Origin: Oxalobacteraceae bacterium | GTDB taxonomy: Bacteria; Pseudomonadota; Gammaproteobacteria; Burkholderiales; Burkholderiaceae_D | Reading direction: 5' to 3' | DNA: 6,463 bases | NCBI GenBank assembly: GCA_947446335.1 | Contig: CANFGA010000190.1 | Coordinates: forward strand, 1-6,463 | Shown: one piece after another, positions 5,900 to 6,463 of the stretch | How positions within the stretch are numbered: position 1 is the first letter of the stretch | Layout of the letters: every line of letters begins with the position of its first letter | Notes under the pieces: generated by a model | Databases searched by the model: none | Told to the model about the DNA's origin: nothing | What the model saw: only the letters and a program-made list of their open reading frames with translations | Program-made: the position numbers and the translations under genes

Positions 5900-6463
5900 A
5901 TGTCCAATTTACCCACAGCAACCACCGCCGAAATGGGCGTCGATGATCGCCTCGCTTGCCTGCAAGCCTGGCTCGCCAGCCTGAACCTGGTACAGGCGGC
6001 ATCCGCGCGTCCGGCGTCGTCGGACGCCAGTTTCCGGCGCTACTTCCGGGTCGACGTCTTGAGCGCCGCGCAAGACGCGCTGGGCCAGACCCTGATCGCG
6101 ATGGATGCTCCACCGCCGCAAGAAGACGTGCGGCCCTTCATTCATGTGGCCGAACTGTTCGCCGCCAGCACGGTGTCGGTGCCCACCATCGTCGCGCAAG
6201 ATGTGGAACAAGGTTTCTTGCTGCTGTCTGATTTTGGCAACACGACCTACCTGGAGCGCCTGACCCCGGACACCGCCGGCCCGATGTACAGCGCAGCGAT
6301 CGATGCACTGCTCAAGATCCAGCAAGCAAGCACACCGGGCGTGCTGCCCGAATACGACCGCGCGCAACTGCTGCGCGAATTGAACCTGTTCCCCGAGTGG
6401 TATATCGGCCAGCACATGGGGTTGACGCTGACGCCGCAGCAGCAGGCCCAGTTGGACGGCGTG
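5900..6463 (+). CDS. amgK: AmgK-like N-acetylmuramate/N-acetylglucosamine kinase, N-terminal part (cut by window edge)
   Basis: This is the first 188 residues of a phosphotransferase-fold sugar kinase; full family members are about 340 residues. AmgK phosphorylates the anomeric position of MurNAc and GlcNAc, feeding the MurU pathway that returns wall sugars to UDP-MurNAc and bypasses fosfomycin-sensitive MurA. Family marks are SSDASFRRYFRV (40-51, nucleotide-binding region), TLIAMDAPPPQEDVRPF (64-80), LLLSDFGNTTYLERL (107-121) and YDRAQLLRELNLFPEWYI (152-169). The catalytic Asp region and the Mg-binding Asp lie beyond the window. The ATG at 5900 is chosen as the first in frame; M12 at 5933 is an alternative and neither has a strong ribosome-binding site. 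An amgK-murU pair divergent from lptD-surA is known in pseudomonads and Burkholderiales, which supports the name. An intron in the same orientation lies directly upstream. Confidence 0.9.
   Translation, partial: MSNLPTATTAEMGVDDRLACLQAWLASLNLVQAASARPASSDASFRRYFRVDVLSAAQDALGQTLIAMDAPPPQEDVRPFIHVAELFAASTVSVPTIVAQDVEQGFLLLSDFGNTTYLERLTPDTAGPMYSAAIDALLKIQQASTPGVLPEYDRAQLLRELNLFPEWYIGQHMGLTLTPQQQAQLDGV

Noticed and set aside
5909..6415. A 168-codon minus-strand frame opposite the kinase
   Set aside because: It is a shadow of the amgK frame; the plus strand carries clear kinase-family motifs.

Overview
The window looks like the chromosome of a Gram-negative betaproteobacterium of the order Burkholderiales, possibly Oxalobacteraceae. 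The family placement is an inference from protein character, GC-rich coding sequence and gene order. Two outer-membrane biogenesis genes lie on the minus strand and a cell-wall recycling kinase gene lies on the plus strand. A complete group II intron sits in the region between them.

Layout: positions 1-539 (minus) hold the N-terminal part of surA, the periplasmic chaperone for outer-membrane proteins, cut by the window edge. Positions 615-2885 (minus) hold a complete lptD, the outer-membrane LPS translocon. The order lptD then surA is the usual proteobacterial one, and SurA helps fold LptD. Positions 2886-3489 are an AT-richer segment with no convincing gene. It holds a TATAAT box facing lptD, a second TATAAT facing the other way, and several small inverted repeats. 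Positions of about 3490-5862 (plus) are a group II intron: structured RNA domains 1-3, a domain 4 carrying a 567-aa reverse transcriptase/maturase/HNH protein (4066-5769), a textbook domain 5 (5787-5820) and a domain 6 with a bulged branch-point A at 5855. Positions 5900-6463 (plus) begin a sugar kinase of the AmgK type (N-acetylmuramate/N-acetylglucosamine anomeric kinase), cut by the window edge.

How it fits together: lptD-surA and amgK are divergent and all serve the cell envelope (LPS export, outer-membrane protein folding, peptidoglycan recycling). The intron lies in the same orientation as amgK and ends about 37 bases before its start codon. Any amgK transcript starting upstream of the intron must therefore carry about 2.4 kb of intron and may need splicing to restore its leader. 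Catalytic residues of the reverse transcriptase and the HNH nuclease, and the domain 5/6 core, all look intact, so the element may still be active.

The most interesting non-coding structure is a cluster of overlapping hairpins just before the maturase start. The last one buries the Shine-Dalgarno sequence, which suggests translational self-control. I see no CRISPR array, tRNA, rRNA or defence system, and nothing that I would call a wholly new system.
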